Origin: Clostridiales bacterium
GTDB lineage: Bacteria > Bacillota > Clostridia > Lachnospirales > WQUN01
Assembly (NCBI GenBank): GCA_031273705.1
Contig: JAISRJ010000333.1
Span: forward strand, 1 to 11,153
Direction: 5' to 3'
DNA length: 11,153 bases
The notes beneath the pieces are model-generated. The model was not told the DNA's origin. It worked only from the letters and a program-made list of their open reading frames with translations, and searched no databases. The position numbers and the translations under genes are program-made. Below, piece after piece: positions 7,240-11,153 of the stretch. Numbering within the stretch: the stretch's first letter is position 1; each line of letters opens with the position of its first letter.

Positions 7240-10200
7240 ATGTACTTACATGCATATTGCGAAAATATCGTTAAGGAATTTTATTTTCCGGATGTGCTTG
7301 ACGGTAGATTCAGCGTAGATTTATATAACTATGAAACCAAACTGCGAACCAATATTCAGCTGTCTGTTTATGTAAGCAACGGTGTTTGGAAACTTGTATC
7401 CAAGAACAAATATGAAATTGTAGGGTTAAAACCCGGTCAGGAATGCCCGCTTAGTCCGGATATATCCATAAAAGTTCACATGTTTGAAGCGAATGTCAGC
7501 TTGGTAATTATTCCGACAAAGCTGGACTCCGGATTTGTTAATTACAAGAAATTTTTGGCGGAGAATAGGACCTCGATACACATCGGGCGAAACCGCGAGA
7601 ATATAATCAGCTTTGATTCGTCGCTTATATCACAAAATCACGCCGAAATAAGTTATCGAGACAGGCAGGCGTATATTGAGGATTTGCGCAGTCATAACGG
7701 TGTCCATCTTAACGGAAAAAAGATCAGCGGCGCTACGCTTTTACATTTTGGCGACATAATATATATCTGCGGGTTAAAAATTATCTATTTGGATAATCTG
7801 ATAGCAATAAACAACCCTTATAATAAAGTATCGGTTAAGCTGTACGGCTATACTCCGCCCGTCTCCAACACAATTACAGAAGATTCACCAGAAGAGGCGC
7901 AGCCGGAAGAAGAGCAATATTTCACGCGTTCTCCTCGTATAGTAAAGCGATTTGAATCGGAACCGCAAGAGATTGATCCGCCGCCCCAGCGCAAAGAGCA
8001 AAGGCAACCGCCTGTTTTACTGCAAATAGGTCCGTCGCTTACAATGGGTATTGGTATGATGATAAGCCTGATGGTTACTATCACATCCAGCGCTTCCGGC
8101 AATATGGCGGCAACCATAGCAGGGGTTGTTACCACTGTAGCTATGTTATCCGGCGCGATTATCTTTCCGATCGCTATGAAGAATTATACTGAAAAGCAAG
8201 CGGCAATCGAAGAAAATCAGCGTAAAAACCGCTACATGAGCTACATAACCAACCTGGAGTTAAAGATTGGAAAAAATTCGGAGTATAACCGCGGTGTGCT
8301 GGAAGAATTATATCCCGACGTTAGCCTGTGCGTTAATCGCGTACACAGTATAGATCGCAGACTTTGGGAGCGCAACCCCCAAAATGAGGATTTTTTGGAT
8401 ATTCGGGTCGGTATAGGCGCAAGGGATCAATTGTTTGAAATTACAGTTCCCAAAGAACGTTTTACATTAGAAGAAGATCCCCTTAGAACTGAAAGTATTA
8501 GAATCCAAAATAAATTCAAATATTTGGAGAACGCGCCGATTTCTTTGAATTTGCGCACCGATCACATGGTCGGCTTTATCGGGCTGAAAGACAGACTGTA
8601 TGACTTGGCAAGAGCAATGGTAGTTCAAGCCGCGACATTGCACTGCTATGACGAAGTAAAACTCTGTTTCATTTATACTATCGAAAACGCGCCGGAGTGG
8701 GATTTTGTGCAATGGTTGCCCCATACCTTTACCAAGTACAAAGATATACGCCTTATCAGCTCTAAAGAGGACCAGCTCCGCACTGTTTTGTATTACTTGG
8801 ATTCGATGCTGGATGAGCGCAAAACGCAAATGAAAGATATTAACAACCAAACAGTCATGCTGCCGCACTATTTAATCTTTGTGGCAAACAATAAGGCTGT
8901 GGAAAAAGAGCCTATCTTTAAACGCATTGCCGAAGAAGGGGATAAACTCGGTGTCTCTATTGTGTTTATAAGTGAGAAAATAGATCTGCTGCCCAGCAGT
9001 TGCAATATAATATTGCAATGTAACGATGCCGAAAGCTATGTATATAATAAGAACGACAAGAGTGGATTGATGCAAAGTTTTGCGGCCGACACAACCGGTA
9101 ATATTGATATGGCGGCATTCGCGAAGAAACTGCTTAACATAAATGTGCGAGAGCAGTCCGAAAGCTCCGCTGTGCCAGAGTCCCTTACGTTTTTTGAACT
9201 GTACGGCGCGGACGTCGTAGAAGATATGATTATCTCACAGCGGTGGGAGCAAAATCTGTCCTATAAAACGCTGGACGCCCCAATTGGTATTGCCTCTGGA
9301 GACGAAGTATTCTCACTTAATATTCATGAAAAATTCCACGGTCCACACGGTCTTATCGCGGGTACTACAGGATCGGGCAAGAGCGAATTTATTCAGTCCT
9401 ACATATTATCTATGGCGGTCAACTATCATCCACACTATGTTTCGTTTATTCTGATAGACTACAAAGGCGGCGGAATGGCGAATCTATTTAAGGAATTGCC
9501 GCATGTCGCCGGTACAATCACCAACTTGGACGGAAATCAGGTTAGGCGGTCATTAATTTCACTTAAAGCCGAACTTGCCCGCCGTCAAATTCTTTTTAAC
9601 AACGCCAATGTCAACAATATCGACTCATATCAGCGGTTGCATAAAGAGAAGAGAGAAAAAGCCGGCGTCCCGTTGCCGCATTTGGTTATTATTTCAGACG
9701 AATTCGCGGAATTAAAGGCCAACCAGCCGGACTTCATGCAGGAGTTAGTCAGTACCGCCCGTATCGGACGCAGCCTGGGCGTGCATCTGATATTGGCTAC
9801 CCAAAAGCCGTCCGGGGTTGTGGATGATCAAATTTGGAGCAATACCCGATTCAGAATTTGCTTAAAAGTCGGGGATAAGCTGGACAGTATAGAAATGCTG
9901 AAAAGACCGGACGCCTCTCAGATTGTTCAAAAAGGCCGCGCCTATGTGCAAGTGGGCAACGACGAGATCTTTCGCCTTATACAAGGAGGTTGGAGCGGCG
10001 CGCCTTATTTGAGCGCTAACAATCTTGGTTCTGGTAAATTAAATCAATCCGTTGAATTATTGAATCTTTGCGCGCAGATAGAAGGTTTTGCCGAACCGAA
10101 AGAAAACGTTATGAAAACAGAGGATACCCAACTGTCCGCGACGGTTAAATTTATCTCTGAATATTCGACCAGAAAGGGGCTAGCTTCCCCCAAACTGTGG

Positions 10201-11153
10201 CTACAGCCTCTGGCTAAAATTATAAACTGGCACGATCTTAATAGGAAAAACCGTGACGGCGGATTTAACGGTGAGGAATGGATTGCAACCGACAGTTGGC
10301 TTAACCCGGCTATTGGATTGTATGACGACCCCAAGACACAAACGCAAGAGGTTTTATCCGTTAATATAGGACTGCACGGTCATGTCGCGCTGTACGGAGC
10401 GCCGGGCACGGGCAAAACAACTTTTCTGCAAACAATAATCTACGCCTTGGCGCAAAGTTATTCCCCCAATATAGTACATATGTATATGTTGGACTTTGGC
10501 GGCAGATCGACTGAGTATTTTAAGACTCTACCGCATTTCGGCGATGTAATCTTCTCTGACGACGATGAAAAGATCGTAAAATTCTTCCGTATGTTAAAAC
10601 GCGAATTAGCGAATCGGAAGAAACAGTTCGCCGAATATGGCGTAGGCAATATAAAGTCTTACATAGAAGCCAGCGGAAAGCATTTGCCGGCAATCATTGT
10701 ATTCTTAGATAACTACGCGGCTTTTGCCGAGATGTTTTTAGATTATGAACCGGACATTATTCTGCTGTCTCGCGAGGGCGGAAATTATGGTATATATCAG
10801 GTGTTTACCGGTAACAGTTCTAACGCGATAAAGATAAGAATCACGCAGAACTATAAACTGCACTACGCTCTTCAATTAAATGACCGGTTTGACTACCTTA
10901 ACATTGTCGGTCAAACGGACGGTTTAACCCCCGAACCTGTAAAGGGCAGAGGCTTGGCGAAGCTGCAATATCCTGTGGAATTCCAAACAGCCATTCCGTT
11001 CGGCGCTGAAAACGAATCGGAGAGGGTAAACCGTCTGCGAGACGCCTTCTCGTTAATGAACGAAAAATGGAAGGGCGAGCGAGCCAGAGCCGTGCCCATG
11101 CCGCCGGAAAATCTGTCTTTAGAATACCTTAACAATACCGACGATTATCGGGA
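7240..11153 (+). CDS. essC: EssC/YukB-like T7SSb secretion ATPase (FHA-FHA-TM2-FtsK), C-terminus beyond the window
   Basis: The ATG at 7240 opens a frame with 1304 codons seen; EssC proteins are usually near 1480, so roughly one ATPase module is missing at the right edge. An FHA-like fold spans about 1-95; a second FHA (about 105-187) keeps GR (116-117), Ser131, His134 and NG (153-154). An acidic/Pro linker precedes two TM helices (about 264-285 and 289-313). Residues about 330-660 resemble the degenerate ATPase-like domain of this family. ATPase 1 has Walker A GTTGSGKS (708-715) and Walker B LVIISDE (815-821), plus ARIGRSLGVHLILATQKP as in FtsK/EccC enzymes. ATPase 2 has Walker A GAPGTGKT (1053-1060), but Walker B is IIVFLDN (1152-1158), lacking the catalytic Glu. 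This is the membrane motor that recognises and exports WXG100-type substrates. It is not a DNA-translocating FtsK: it has FHA domains and tandem ATPases. The gene symbol reflects homology, not proven orthology. Confidence 0.93.
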   Translation, partial: MYLHAYCENIVKEFYFPDVLDGRFSVDLYNYETKLRTNIQLSVYVSNGVWKLVSKNKYEIVGLKPGQECPLSPDISIKVHMFEANVSLVIIPTKLDSGFVNYKKFLAENRTSIHIGRNRENIISFDSSLISQNHAEISYRDRQAYIEDLRSHNGVHLNGKKISGATLLHFGDIIYICGLKIIYLDNLIAINNPYNKVSVKLYGYTPPVSNTITEDSPEEAQPEEEQYFTRSPRIVKRFESEPQEIDPPPQRKEQRQPPVLLQIGPSLTMGIGMMISLMVTITSSASGNMAATIAGVVTTVAMLSGAIIFPIAMKNYTEKQAAIEENQRKNRYMSYITNLELKIGKNSEYNRGVLEELYPDVSLCVNRVHSIDRRLWERNPQNEDFLDIRVGIGARDQLFEITVPKERFTLEEDPLRTESIRIQNKFKYLENAPISLNLRTDHMVGFIGLKDRLYDLARAMVVQAATLHCYDEVKLCFIYTIENAPEWDFVQWLPHTFTKYKDIRLISSKEDQLRTVLYYLDSMLDERKTQMKDINNQTVMLPHYLIFVANNKAVEKEPIFKRIAEEGDKLGVSIVFISEKIDLLPSSCNIILQCNDAESYVYNKNDKSGLMQSFAADTTGNIDMAAFAKKLLNINVREQSESSAVPESLTFFELYGADVVEDMIISQRWEQNLSYKTLDAPIGIASGDEVFSLNIHEKFHGPHGLIAGTTGSGKSEFIQSYILSMAVNYHPHYVSFILIDYKGGGMANLFKELPHVAGTITNLDGNQVRRSLISLKAELARRQILFNNANVNNIDSYQRLHKEKREKAGVPLPHLVIISDEFAELKANQPDFMQELVSTARIGRSLGVHLILATQKPSGVVDDQIWSNTRFRICLKVGDKLDSIEMLKRPDASQIVQKGRAYVQVGNDEIFRLIQGGWSGAPYLSANNLGSGKLNQSVELLNLCAQIEGFAEPKENVMKTEDTQLSATVKFISEYSTRKGLASPKLWLQPLAKIINWHDLNRKNRDGGFNGEEWIATDSWLNPAIGLYDDPKTQTQEVLSVNIGLHGHVALYGAPGTGKTTFLQTIIYALAQSYSPNIVHMYMLDFGGRSTEYFKTLPHFGDVIFSDDDEKIVKFFRMLKRELANRKKQFAEYGVGNIKSYIEASGKHLPAIIVFLDNYAAFAEMFLDYEPDIILLSREGGNYGIYQVFTGNSSNAIKIRITQNYKLHYALQLNDRFDYLNIVGQTDGLTPEPVKGRGLAKLQYPVEFQTAIPFGAENESERVNRLRDAFSLMNEKWKGERARAVPMPPENLSLEYLNNTDDYR

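Noticed and set aside
8467..8868. Minus-strand 133-residue frame
   Set aside because: Lies fully inside the well-supported EssC-like gene and has no recognisable domain or ribosome site.
7240..11153. Chromosome-partitioning FtsK/SpoIIIE DNA translocase
   Set aside because: Two N-terminal FHA folds, only two TM helices and tandem ATPase modules match EssC/YukB; FtsK has four TM helices and a single motor followed by a DNA-reading gamma domain.
1888..11153. Type VI secretion or phage-like locus, because kinase plus FHA is typical of T6SS
   Set aside because: No TssB/C, Hcp, VgrG or baseplate genes; the EssC-type ATPase and Gram-positive surface proteins point to T7SSb.

Overview
The window looks like a chromosomal segment of a Gram-positive Bacillota, most likely a clostridial lineage. 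The evidence is strong GGAGG-type ribosome binding sites, a copper-amine-oxidase-N 'stalk' protein, a three-repeat SLH surface protein, Thr-Pro linkers, a PASTA/PknB-class Ser/Thr kinase domain and an EssC/YukB-type FtsK ATPase with N-terminal FHA domains. No rRNA, tRNA, CRISPR array or intact mobile element was seen.

Layout. Positions 1-1054 (minus strand) hold the first 351 codons of a secreted stalk-domain protein that runs off the left edge; it has a clear sigma-A-type promoter and an 11-bp inverted repeat around that promoter. Positions 1055-1887 are an 830-bp gap that contains two doubtful mini-ORFs, a frame-broken coding remnant (about 1437-1732) and the promoter of the next operon. 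From 1888 to the right edge there are four tightly spaced plus-strand genes (gaps of 81, 64 and 71 bp): a membrane Hanks-type Ser/Thr kinase with an Ig-like/NHL-propeller ectodomain; a secreted SLH-anchored surface protein; a 133-residue single-FHA protein; and an EssC-like FHA-FHA-TM-TM-ATPase protein, cut by the right edge after residue 1304.

How they may work together (inference). The last gene is the motor ATPase signature of a type VIIb secretion system (T7SSb). The kinase could phosphorylate threonines that are read by the free FHA protein and by the second FHA domain of the ATPase, which keeps the phosphothreonine-contact residues. This would give a phospho-switch on secretion, comparable in logic to PpkA/Fha in type VI secretion. 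The kinase ectodomain and the SLH protein sit outside the membrane and could be the sensing or wall-anchored parts. No WXG100 substrate, YukD, EssA, EsaA or recognisable EssB is visible; if they exist they lie beyond the right edge or elsewhere. The kinase has the same cytoplasmic kinase-fold, TM, outside-domain order as the pseudokinase EssB/YukC, which makes it a candidate for an active-kinase counterpart of that component.
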